NCBI GenBank assembly: GCA_036493595.1
Contig: DASXPN010000143.1
Coordinates: 1-45,391 of the forward strand
DNA from: DATAES01 sp036493595
Lineage (GTDB): Bacteria; Actinomycetota; Acidimicrobiia; Acidimicrobiales; JACDCH01
Length of the DNA stretch: 45,391 bases
Direction: 5' to 3'
The translations under genes and the position numbers were made by a program. Within the stretch, counting starts at the first letter, position 1. The number at the start of each line of letters is the position of its first letter. Below the pieces are notes generated by a model. That model saw nothing but the letters and a program-made list of their open reading frames with translations. It had not been told where the DNA came from and searched no databases. Shown here one piece after another: positions 33,838 to 41,629 of the stretch.

Positions 33838-34818
33838 TCATTCCTCTGCCGCCCTCGCGTTGACGGCCTGGTTGTCGTCGAGACCGAGGTTGCCTCCGGA
33901 GAGGATGACCCCGACCTGGCCAGGTAACGCTTCGGGGAACGCGAACATGCCCGCCAGGGCGGTCGCGCCGGCGGGCTCGACCACCAACTTGGCCCGTTCG
34001 AACAGGAACCGCATCGCCTCGACGATCTCGACGTCGTCGACGCGCACGATGCCCTCGACGTGCTGCCGCAAGATCTCGAAGGTCCGATCGCTCAACTCCG
34101 CCCGCAAACCGTCGGCGATGGTCGTGCCCGTCGCCCCGCTGATGCGCCGCCCCGCGTCGAACGAGCGGTAGGCATCGTCGACGCCCGCGGGCTCGGCCCC
34201 CCAGACCCTGCGTGTGGCATCGAGACCGTGCGCGGCGATGGCGGTGCCACTCAACAGCCCCCCGCCACTCACCGGCGCGATGACGAGCGCGATCTCGGGA
34301 TGGTCTTCGAGCAACTCGAGGCAGGCCGTGCCCTGACCGGCGATCACGCGCGGGTCGTCGTACGGGTGCACCTCGTACGCCTTCGTCGAGGCGATCACCT
34401 CGGCCAGCGTCGACTCGCGCGCTTGCATGGTCGGTGCGCACTCGACGATGCGTGCGCCATAGGAGCGCACCGCGTCGACCTTCGCCTTCGGCACGTCGAC
34501 CGGCATCACCACGTAGCACGGGACGCCGCGCTCGGCGGCTGCGATCGCGAGCGCGGCCGCATGATTGCCGGACGAGTGCGCGGCGACACCGTTGGCGGCT
34601 TCTCGATCGGTGAGTTGGAGGACCGTGTTCAGCGCGCCGCGCGCCTTGAACGCACCGCCGCGCTGGAACGTCTCGCACTTCATGAACACGCGAACACCCG
34701 CACGTTCGTCGAGCGTGCGGCTCGTCATGACCGGCGTCCGGTTGACGTGGCTCGCGATGCGATCGCGCGCGGCGAGTACGTCCTCGAACGTCGGCGCGCC
34801 CGCGGGCCGTTCGTGCAC
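33838..34818 (-). CDS. Threonine/serine dehydratase (PLP fold type II)
   Basis: This 326-aa PLP enzyme binds cofactor at Lys58 in QRGGAFKARGA. HSSGNHAAALA is the substrate loop and PVSGGGLLSG the phosphate-binding glycine loop. The C terminus ends without an ACT regulatory domain, so it belongs to the short, non-allosteric class that includes catabolic threonine dehydratases and serine racemases. It deaminates L-Thr or L-Ser (or hydroxyaspartate-like substrates) to the 2-oxo acid. The start is GTG at 34818. Its place inside an operon with an F420-type oxidoreductase and an amidohydrolase is unusual for amino-acid catabolism. Confidence 0.9.
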   Translation of the reverse strand: MHERPAGAPTFEDVLAARDRIASHVNRTPVMTSRTLDERAGVRVFMKCETFQRGGAFKARGALNTVLQLTDREAANGVAAHSSGNHAAALAIAAAERGVPCYVVMPVDVPKAKVDAVRSYGARIVECAPTMQARESTLAEVIASTKAYEVHPYDDPRVIAGQGTACLELLEDHPEIALVIAPVSGGGLLSGTAIAAHGLDATRRVWGAEPAGVDDAYRSFDAGRRISGATGTTIADGLRAELSDRTFEILRQHVEGIVRVDDVEIVEAMRFLFERAKLVVEPAGATALAGMFAFPEALPGQVGVILSGGNLGLDDNQAVNARAAEE

Positions 34819-34824
34819 GCAGGC

Positions 34825-35997
34825 TCAGGTCGCGATGGCGAACAGGTCGCGGGCGTTCTGCCCGAGGAACGCGGCACGGTCCTCGTCCTTGAACGATGCG
34901 ACGAGCTCGTCGAGGTCGAGGATGTACTCCGGGGTGTGGTCGGCGTGCGGGAAGTCCGAAGCCCACATGAAGCGATTGCCGAAGCGCTCGACGAGTGCGG
35001 GGATGGTCCGCTCGTCGGGATCGCACGAGATCCATATCCGGTCGCGGAAGTAGTCGCTCGGCTTGTGCTCGAGCGGAACCCGTTGCCCCATGAACGTGTG
35101 GCTGAAGACGGCATCGATGCGATCGAGCCAGTAGCCGATCCAGCCGCCGCCGGACTCGAGCACCACGACTCGTAGGCGCGGGAAGCGATCGAACACGCCG
35201 TAGTCGAACAACGTCGTGAACTGGTGACGTACGCCGTCCGAGGCGGACACCGACGCCAGCAGTTGTAGCTGCCTCACGTTCTCCCACGCACCCATGCGGG
35301 TGCCCTTGGTCCACTGCGGTTCGAAGGTGGGATGGATGGCGAAGGGCACGCCGAGATCCTGGGCGGCGGCGAACACCGGGTCGTTGGACGGATGACCGAG
35401 CGGCCGAGCGTCGTGGGTGAAGGGCGCGACGTAGGCGCCACGAGCACCTGCATCGACGGCGCGCTCGAGCTCCTTGGCCGCTGCGTCCGGATCGCCGAGC
35501 GACAAGTGCGCGGTGGGCACCAGCCGGTCGCTGCTCGAGCAGAACTCGCAGATCCATCGGTTGTAGGCCCGCGTGTAGGCCTGCGAGAGCTCCGGATCCT
35601 CGACCTCCGCCTCCCAGAGCAAGCCGACGGTGGTGTAGAGCACGACGGCATCGACGTGTTCGGCGTCGAGCAGCTTCAGCCGCTCGTTCGCGTCCATGCT
35701 GCCGAACGGCGCTTCGCCGAGGTAGGTGCGCTCGGGGTCGAACCGCATCGAGCCCAAGTCGGGATCGCCCATCGCACCGAGGGTCGCGGGGAAGCCGCGC
35801 CGGCTCATCCTCGAACGCTCCCCGTCGATCTCGAGCTCTTCGAGACCGTTCTCGTCGAGCACGATGCGCAGGGCTCGGTCCCGGTACTTCGGATCGATGT
35901 AGGTCTCCCAGAGATCGGGCGGTTCGAGGATGTGACCATCCGCGTCGACGGCGCCGCCGAACGACAGCCGTTCCGTCTCGTGAAGGGTCTTCGCCAT
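34825..35997 (-). CDS. Amidohydrolase-family (ACMSD-like) metal-dependent hydrolase, second copy
   Basis: This 390-aa amidohydrolase_2 protein has VDADGHILEPPDLWETY with the D-x-H-type metal site (here D-x-x-H spacing in DADGH), PFAIHPTF, VVLESGGGWIGYW, and FMWASDFPHADHTPEY carrying the late Asp. It is homologous in layout to the amidohydrolase at 10844 but diverged. Known relatives decarboxylate aromatic acids or hydrolyse ring-cleavage products. It starts 3 bp after the F420-type oxidoreductase and is 6 bp from the dehydratase, so cotranscription is near certain. Confidence 0.9.
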   Translation of the reverse strand: MAKTLHETERLSFGGAVDADGHILEPPDLWETYIDPKYRDRALRIVLDENGLEELEIDGERSRMSRRGFPATLGAMGDPDLGSMRFDPERTYLGEAPFGSMDANERLKLLDAEHVDAVVLYTTVGLLWEAEVEDPELSQAYTRAYNRWICEFCSSSDRLVPTAHLSLGDPDAAAKELERAVDAGARGAYVAPFTHDARPLGHPSNDPVFAAAQDLGVPFAIHPTFEPQWTKGTRMGAWENVRQLQLLASVSASDGVRHQFTTLFDYGVFDRFPRLRVVVLESGGGWIGYWLDRIDAVFSHTFMGQRVPLEHKPSDYFRDRIWISCDPDERTIPALVERFGNRFMWASDFPHADHTPEYILDLDELVASFKDEDRAAFLGQNARDLFAIAT

Positions 35998-36000
35998 CCG

Positions 36001-37053
36001 TCAGTCTCCAGGTTCGCTCGTCGGCATGAGTTCGAGGGCTCGACCGAGGGTCGCCAGTCGCTCGTCGAGCGTGTCACCCGCGGGATACAGGCGCACGGTC
36101 GTGACACCTGCATCGCGCCAGGCGCGGAGTCGAGCGCGCACGATGTCGTCGGTGCCGAGCAATGTCGTCGACATCACCATCTCGTCGGGCACGGCCGCTG
36201 CGGCCGCGTCACGACGACCGTCGGTCCACAGTTGTTGCACTTCCTCGGCGACGCGCTCCCAACCCTGGCGGCCGTACGCGCGGTTGTAGAAGTTCGTCGA
36301 CGGTGACCCCATGCCGCCGAGTGAGAACGCGAGCCCCGGCTTGCGAGCGTCGACCATTGCCTTCAGCTCTGCTTCGTCGCGGGCGAACGCAACTTCCGCC
36401 CCCTGGCAGATGTCGATCTCCGCCAGCGTGCGACCACTTCGCGCTGCGCCCGTCCGCAGGTGATCCAGGTACGCGTCGGCGGCTTCGGGCACAAAGCTGG
36501 TGCCGAGCCAGCCGTCCGCCCGTTCCCCGGTGAGCTCGAGCATCAGCGGTGACAGCGAGGCCAGGTAGATCGGGATGCGATGCGGGGTGCGCGCCGCGAC
36601 CCGCATCGACTTGCCCTCGCCCCCCGGCAACGGCAGCTCGATGTGCCGTCCCTCGTAGTGCACCTTCTCTCCGGCGAATACCTGGGCGATGACGTCGAGC
36701 GTCTCGCTGATACGTCCGCGCGGATGCGCGAACGGCACGCCGTGCAGGCCCTCCATCACTTGCGGCCCGGACGCGCCGAGCCCGAGGACGAAGCGCCCGC
36801 CGGACAGGTTCGCCAGCGTGATCGCGGTCTGTGCCGTCATCACCGCGGAGCGGACGCCCACCTGCATCACACCGCTGCCGAGCTGCATGCGGTGGGTCAC
36901 GGCCGACAGGTAGCCGAGCGGGCTCGGCGCGTCGCCACCCCACGCCTCGGCCACCCACACCATGTCGACGCCGAGCTTCTCGGACTCGATCACGAAGTCG
37001 ACGAGCTGCGGCCACGGAGCCGCGTCGGCGGAGAGTTGAATGGCGGTCCGCAT
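36001..37053 (-). CDS. LLM-class F420-dependent oxidoreductase
   Basis: This luciferase-like TIM barrel has 350 aa. MRTAIQLSADAAPWPQLVDF opens it; VWVAEAWGGDAPSPLGYL, LGSGVMQVGVRSAVM, LSGGRFVLGLGASGPQV and YLASLSPLMLELTGERADGW follow. A late SLGGMGSPSTNFYNRAYGR resembles the corresponding part of mycobacterial Rv3520c as I recall it, a probable F420 enzyme in the cholesterol gene cluster. The frame is open to 37485, but the ATG at 37053 shares its A with the upstream SRPBCC stop (TGATG). F420 use is inferred from family; the substrate is unknown. Confidence 0.9.
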   Translation of the reverse strand: MRTAIQLSADAAPWPQLVDFVIESEKLGVDMVWVAEAWGGDAPSPLGYLSAVTHRMQLGSGVMQVGVRSAVMTAQTAITLANLSGGRFVLGLGASGPQVMEGLHGVPFAHPRGRISETLDVIAQVFAGEKVHYEGRHIELPLPGGEGKSMRVAARTPHRIPIYLASLSPLMLELTGERADGWLGTSFVPEAADAYLDHLRTGAARSGRTLAEIDICQGAEVAFARDEAELKAMVDARKPGLAFSLGGMGSPSTNFYNRAYGRQGWERVAEEVQQLWTDGRRDAAAAAVPDEMVMSTTLLGTDDIVRARLRAWRDAGVTTVRLYPAGDTLDERLATLGRALELMPTSEPGD

Positions 37054-37574
37054 CACACCGCTTCGGCCAGCGCCTTGATGCCCTCGAGATTGGCGGTCAT
37101 GTTCGTCCGCCATTCGTCGAGCCGGCGACCGACGATCCGCTCCTCCTTGTCGGGCATGCGTTCGATCGCGGGTGTCAGACCTGACGGGCCGGGACCCATG
37201 CGCGCCCACTGGGTGACTCGGCATCCATCCGCGGTCGGCTCGATGGAGAAGCCCCACTCCGCGGACGGTTCGCCACCAGGGCCCTGGACCTCCCACGCGA
37301 AGACTCGCTCGGGCTCGCAGGCGACGACCGTGCAGCTTGTCTCCCACGCACCGATGGCATCGTGGGCGTTGCGGCCTCGAAACGTCGCGCCGACGCGGAG
37401 CCCGGTCGCGCCGTCGAGCCAATCGGCTCCCTTGAACTCGGACGAGAACCGCGCCGGCAAGTTGATGTCGGTGACGAGCCCCCACACCGCGGTCGGACCG
37501 GCGGCGACGTCGATGTCGACCTCGACCCTCGGATGATCGGCGTAACGAACCACAGGCAGCTCCCGGGCTCGCAC
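37053..37574 (-). CDS. SRPBCC-family protein
   Basis: This 173-aa START-like helix-grip protein has PRVEVDIDVAAGPTAVWGLV (beta1-alpha1), RFSSEFKGADWLDG, FRGRNAHDAIGAWETSC, VFAWEVQGPGGEPSAEWGFS and a long C-terminal helix. Such proteins bind lipophilic ligands or act as dehydratases or cyclases. It starts with GTG and is the first gene of a six-gene reverse operon. A palindromic element (37586-37630) lies only 11 bp before its start codon, where it would cover the expected ribosome-binding and promoter region. Confidence 0.85.
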   Translation of the reverse strand: MRARELPVVRYADHPRVEVDIDVAAGPTAVWGLVTDINLPARFSSEFKGADWLDGATGLRVGATFRGRNAHDAIGAWETSCTVVACEPERVFAWEVQGPGGEPSAEWGFSIEPTADGCRVTQWARMGPGPSGLTPAIERMPDKEERIVGRRLDEWRTNMTANLEGIKALAEAV

Positions 37575-37585
37575 GGTACCAAGCG

Positions 37586-37630
37586 AATGTTGGTTCTATT
37601 GCGGGCCGTGGCCCCGCAATAGACCCCGAG
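37586..37630. repeat. Palindromic interspersed element, copy 3
   Basis: It has the left flank AATGTTGGTT (37586-37595), then a 27-nt imperfect palindrome (37596-37622) in which a G has been lost from the left arm and the centre reads CCGTGGC, then ACCCCGAG. The 10-bp outer arms CTATTGCGGG/CCCGCAATAG are intact. It lies in a same-strand intergenic region, unlike copies 1 and 2, which separate convergent genes. Confidence 0.82.
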
Positions 37631-37640
37631 TTCGCAAGCT

Positions 37641-37666
37641 CTCGCCCGCCTGGGCGGGTAGCCGAG
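37641..37666. terminator. Hairpin downstream of the ABM-like gene
   Basis: CCCGCC (37645-37650) and GGCGGG (37653-37658) form a 6-bp stem with a 2-nt loop, flanked by CTCG (37641) and CGAG (37663), which can extend it. It lies 30 bp past the ABM-like stop on the minus strand and could terminate the phosphoketolase/acetate kinase/ABM transcript together with the palindromic element. Confidence 0.4.
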
Positions 37667-37696
37667 CGGGTCAGCCGGTCGGGCCAGCCGGTGTGG

Positions 37697-37993
37697 TCAG
37701 TCGGTGTCGTCTTCGATGACCTCGAAGTTGGCGAAGCTGAGCTCGCCCTCGCCGAGGGCGGCGACCTTCGCCGCGAACTCGCCGGTCTCGGGCAGCTTCG
37801 AGTTCTCCATCGCCGAGTCGTACGAGTCGAAGAAGGCGAGGATGACGTAGTGGTCAGGATCGTCGCGGTCGCGGCCGACCACCGACCGTTGCAGCGTGCG
37901 CCTGCCCTCGGTCGCCTTGCGCCACTCCTGGTCGAGCGCGGCGACCTCGTCGTACCTCTTGGTGTGGGTCTCCATGATCTGGATGAACGCCAT
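37697..37993 (-). CDS. Small ABM/Dabb-like protein
   Basis: This 98-aa protein, MAFIQIMETHTKRYDEVAAL, then RTLQRSVVGRDRDDPDHYVI and LAFFDSYDSAMENSKLPET, has the ferredoxin-like ABM/Dabb layout and resembles small conserved actinobacterial proteins of unknown function. The frame is open to 38101, but the ATG at 37993 has GGGAG upstream and begins the conserved core. It lies 49 bp after acetate kinase, and a palindrome at 38026 in that gap could be an operator for separate control. It is a distant relative in fold of the protein at 24601. Confidence 0.75.
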   Translation of the reverse strand: MAFIQIMETHTKRYDEVAALDQEWRKATEGRRTLQRSVVGRDRDDPDHYVILAFFDSYDSAMENSKLPETGEFAAKVAALGEGELSFANFEVIEDDTD

Positions 37994-38025
37994 TGCAGTG
38001 CTCCCTTGTGATGTGACTTGGGAAA

Positions 38026-38037
38026 CTGTCCAGACAG
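38026..38037. promoter_or_regulatory. Inverted repeat upstream of the ABM-like gene (TetR-type operator candidate)
   Basis: CTGTC (38026-38030) and GACAG (38033-38037) flank a CA centre, 33 bp upstream of the ATG at 37993. The size and spacing resemble TetR-family operators. No TetR gene lies in the window. Confidence 0.3.
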
Positions 38038-38042
38038 CCGCG

Positions 38043-39134
38043 TCAGTGTTGCACCGAACCGATCGCGGCGCGTGTGCCGCGCGCGATCTCGATGTCCTCA
38101 CGGGCTTCGATCACCGCTGATCGCACCGAGGCACCAATCCCCGTGATCTCACGGTCACCGCGTAACCCGTTCGCGTCCCGGTCGAGCGCGACACCGAGCC
38201 ACGTGAGCCGCTCCGCAATCCCCCCGCGCAGGTCCGCCGAGTGCTCGCCGATGCCACCAGTGAACACGAGCGCGTCAATTCCTTCGGCCGATGTCGCCAT
38301 CGCCGCGATCGCCTGCGTGACGCGGTGCAACCACACCTCGCGTGCCACGACCGCGTCTGGCTGTCCCGCACCCGCGGCCGCCTCCACCTCGCGCATGTCG
38401 GCCGTCCCCGCCAGCCCGAGCAGGCCCGAGCGATGCTGCAACCCGTCCGCCAGCTCCGGCTCGGGCAACCCGGCGTCGAGCAGCCAGGTGAGCATCCCCA
38501 CGTCGACGCTTCCCGACCGCGTCGCCATGGGCACGCCCTCGTTGGGCGTGAATCCCATCGTTGTGTCGACACAACTCCCCTCGACGACGGCCGCGATGCT
38601 CGAGCCGGCGCCGAGGTGGCAGGTGACGAGTCGATGCACCGGTCGACCGAGCACCTCGCCGGCGCGCCGGGCCGCATACGCGTGGGACAGGCCGTGAAAG
38701 CCGAAACGGCGCAGACCGAACCGGTCGCGCCACTCGCGCGGCAACGGGTAGGTCGAAGCAGCCGTGGTGATCGTGGCGTGAAACGCCGTGTCGAAGCACG
38801 CCACTGAGGGCACGTCCGGAAGCAACCTTTGCAGCGACCGGATGCCGGCGATGGCCGCGGGTTGATGCAGGGGCGCCAACGGGACGAGAGCCTCGAGTCG
38901 CGCCAGCACCTCCGCGTCGACCCGACACGGCTGCACCATGTCATGCCCGCCGTGCACGACACGATGTCCGACCGCGTCGACGGCGCCGCCGCTCGATACG
39001 AACCGTTGCAGCGCGTCGCGATCGTCCGGCGGTTCATCGCCTGACGCCACGACGTGATCGTCGCCATCGAGCACGCGCAGCTTGAGGCTCGACGAGCCCG
39101 CGTTGACCACGAGGACGCGCGCCGCCGTACCCAT
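38043..39134 (-). CDS. ackA: Acetate kinase
   Basis: This 363-aa ASKHA kinase has the phosphate-binding VLVVNAGSSSLK at the N terminus, GHRVVHGGH, ACFDTAFHATI, LVTCHLGAGSSIAAV, DTTMGFTPNEGVPMATRSG and VFTGGIGEHSAD. These are the complete set of acetate kinase signatures. It converts acetyl-phosphate and ADP to acetate and ATP (or the reverse). It is about 35-40 aa shorter than the usual 400 aa. The gene lies 18 bp downstream of phosphoketolase, the source of acetyl-phosphate, and is surely in its operon. Confidence 0.95.
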   Translation of the reverse strand: MGTAARVLVVNAGSSSLKLRVLDGDDHVVASGDEPPDDRDALQRFVSSGGAVDAVGHRVVHGGHDMVQPCRVDAEVLARLEALVPLAPLHQPAAIAGIRSLQRLLPDVPSVACFDTAFHATITTAASTYPLPREWRDRFGLRRFGFHGLSHAYAARRAGEVLGRPVHRLVTCHLGAGSSIAAVVEGSCVDTTMGFTPNEGVPMATRSGSVDVGMLTWLLDAGLPEPELADGLQHRSGLLGLAGTADMREVEAAAGAGQPDAVVAREVWLHRVTQAIAAMATSAEGIDALVFTGGIGEHSADLRGGIAERLTWLGVALDRDANGLRGDREITGIGASVRSAVIEAREDIEIARGTRAAIGSVQH

Positions 39135-39152
39135 CCCGCTGCTGCCGAGCCG

Positions 39153-41519
39153 TCAGCCCGGCCACATCCAGTCGCGCACATGGGGTGGATCGTCGCCGAC
39201 CTCGCGCGTGTACGCGCGCGCTTCGACGCGGGCATCGACCATCGTCTGGCGCAGCACGGCCGCCCGCGACCCGAGCCCTGGTACGCGATCGATGACGTCC
39301 ATGACGAGGTGGTAGCGGTCCATGTCGTTGAGCATGACCATGTCGAACGGAGTGGTCGTCGTGCCCTCTTCCTTGTACCCGCGTACGTGGAAGTTGGCGT
39401 GGTTGCGACGGCGATACGTGAGCCGGTGAATCAGAGACGGGTAACCGTGATAAGCGAACACGACTGGCTTGTCCTCGGTGAACATGGCGTTGAACTGGCC
39501 CTCGGGCAGTCCGTGGGGATGTTCGCCCGAATCCTGCAACCGCATCAGGTCGACGACGTTCACGACGCGCACCTTCACGTCAGGCAGGTGCTCACGCAAC
39601 AGCGCGACTGCGCCGAGCACTTCGAGCGTCGGGATGTCGCCTGCGCAGCCCATCACCACGTCGGGAGCGCCTTCGTCATTGGAAGCCCATTCCCATATGC
39701 CGAGCCCGCGCGTGCAGTGCAGCACTGCTTCGTCCATCGACAGGTAGTTGAGCGCCGGCTGCTTGCCCGCCACGATCACATTGACGTACTGCCGCGTCCG
39801 CAAGCAATGATCGACGGTCGACAGCAGCGTGTTCGCGTCCGGCGGTAGGTACACCCGCGCGATCTCGGCCTTCTTGTTGACGACGTGGTCGATGAAGCCC
39901 GGATCCTGATGGCTGAACCCGTTGTGGTCCTGGCGCCACACGTGACTGGACAGGAAGTAATTGAGCGACGCGATCGGCCGCCGCCACGGGATCTGGTTGG
40001 TGACCTTCAGCCACTTCGCGTGCTGGTTGACCATCGAGTCGACGATGTGGATGAACGCCTCGTAGCAGTTGAACAACCCGTGGCGGCCGGTGAGCAGGTA
40101 GCCCTCGAGCCACCCCTGGCACAGGTGCTCCGAGAGGACCTCGATCACACGACCATCGGGCGCGAGGTGATCGTCGCCCGGCTCGACCGGCGCCATCCAC
40201 TGACGATTGGTGACGTCGAAGACCGCACCCAACCGGTTCGACGCCGTCTCATCGGGACCGAACACGCGGAAGTTGTCAGGGTTGGAGGCCACCACGTCGC
40301 GCACGAAGTAGCCGGCCACTCGCGCCGCCTCACTCGTCGACGCCCCCGGCGCGGGTACGTCGACTGCGTAGTCGCGGAAGTCCGGCAACACCAGATCGCG
40401 CAGCAACGCGCCGCCGTTCGTATGCGGGTTCGCGCTCATCCGCTTCTGCCCTCGCGGCGCGAGATCCGCGAGGTCCGCCCGCAAGGCGCCGGAGTCGTCG
40501 AACAGCTCCTCGGGACGGTACGAGTGAAGCCAGCTCTCCAGCATCCGAAGCTGTTCGGGATCCGTCCGCGGCTTGCCGAGGGGCACTTGATGCGCTCGGA
40601 AGGTGCCCTCGATCGGCACGCCGTCGAGCTCCTTCGGACCGGTCCATCCTTTCGGTGTGCGCAGCACGATGCACGGCCATGCCGGACGGTTGAGGTCGCC
40701 GCCCGCGGCGCGCTCCTTGATGGCGGCGAGCTCGTCGAAGACCTCGTCGAAGCAGGCGGCCATCGCTTGGTGCACCGCGGCGGGATCGTCGCCTTCCACG
40801 AACCAGGGACGGTGCCCGTACCCCTCGAGCAGCTTGCGCAGTTCCTCGTGCGGGATGCGGGCCAGCACCGTCGGGTTGGCGATCTTGTAGCCGTTGAGAT
40901 GCAGGATCGGAAGGACGACCCCGTCCTTCGCCGGATTCAGGAACTTGTTCGAGTGCCATGACGCGGCCAGCGGGCCGGTCTCGGCTTCGCCGTCACCGAT
41001 GACGCACGCGACGACGAGGTCGGGATTGTCGAACGCGGCGCCGTATGCATGCGTCAGCGCGTACCCGAGCTCGCCACCCTCGTGGATCGAACCCGGCGTC
41101 TCCGGCGCGACATGTGAAGGGATGCCACCCGGGAACGAGAACTGACGGAACAGGTGTTGTATGCCATCCTCGTCGCGACCGATGTGCGGGTAGACCTCGC
41201 TGTAGACCCCGTCCAGCCACGCGGCGCCGACGAGTGCCGGACCGCCGTGGCCCGGCCCGGTCACGAACATGATGTCGACGTCACGCTCGCGTATGACTCG
41301 GTTCAGATGTGCGTAGAGCAAGGACAGGCCGGGCGATGTCCCCCAGTGGCCGAGCAGGCGCGGCTTGACGTGCTCGACGAGCAGCGGCTCGCGCAGCAGT
41401 GCGTTCTCGAGCAGGTAGATCTGCCCGACCGTGAGGTAGTTCGCCGCTCGCCACCATGCGTCGAGAAGCGACAACTCCTTCTCGTCGAGAGGCTGAGCGT
41501 GCAGCGTTGCATCGGCCAT
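39153..41519 (-). CDS. xfp: Phosphoketolase (xylulose-5-P/fructose-6-P)
   Basis: This is a 788-aa thiamine-diphosphate enzyme of full family length. Landmarks are VTGPGHGGPALVG, PGSIHEGGELGYALTHAYG, the ThDP/Mg motif VIGDGEAETGP extending to ASWHSNKFLNP, HLNGYKIANPT, and the middle-domain FRVFGPDETASN. It cleaves xylulose-5-phosphate (or fructose-6-phosphate) with phosphate to acetyl-phosphate plus glyceraldehyde-3-phosphate (or erythrose-4-phosphate). ATG at 41519 is preceded by AGGGGGAA. It heads an operon with ackA, giving ATP from a phosphoketolase shunt. Confidence 0.96.
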   Translation of the reverse strand: MADATLHAQPLDEKELSLLDAWWRAANYLTVGQIYLLENALLREPLLVEHVKPRLLGHWGTSPGLSLLYAHLNRVIRERDVDIMFVTGPGHGGPALVGAAWLDGVYSEVYPHIGRDEDGIQHLFRQFSFPGGIPSHVAPETPGSIHEGGELGYALTHAYGAAFDNPDLVVACVIGDGEAETGPLAASWHSNKFLNPAKDGVVLPILHLNGYKIANPTVLARIPHEELRKLLEGYGHRPWFVEGDDPAAVHQAMAACFDEVFDELAAIKERAAGGDLNRPAWPCIVLRTPKGWTGPKELDGVPIEGTFRAHQVPLGKPRTDPEQLRMLESWLHSYRPEELFDDSGALRADLADLAPRGQKRMSANPHTNGGALLRDLVLPDFRDYAVDVPAPGASTSEAARVAGYFVRDVVASNPDNFRVFGPDETASNRLGAVFDVTNRQWMAPVEPGDDHLAPDGRVIEVLSEHLCQGWLEGYLLTGRHGLFNCYEAFIHIVDSMVNQHAKWLKVTNQIPWRRPIASLNYFLSSHVWRQDHNGFSHQDPGFIDHVVNKKAEIARVYLPPDANTLLSTVDHCLRTRQYVNVIVAGKQPALNYLSMDEAVLHCTRGLGIWEWASNDEGAPDVVMGCAGDIPTLEVLGAVALLREHLPDVKVRVVNVVDLMRLQDSGEHPHGLPEGQFNAMFTEDKPVVFAYHGYPSLIHRLTYRRRNHANFHVRGYKEEGTTTTPFDMVMLNDMDRYHLVMDVIDRVPGLGSRAAVLRQTMVDARVEARAYTREVGDDPPHVRDWMWPG

Positions 41520-41629
41520 CGGTTCCCCCTACCAACATCGGCACTGGCAGCGGCCGGCGCCATCCTCGCGCCGGACCCGATCACCCCGGCGGAGTGATGC
41601 GGGCGCGGACTACCCAAAGATTTTCGGCG

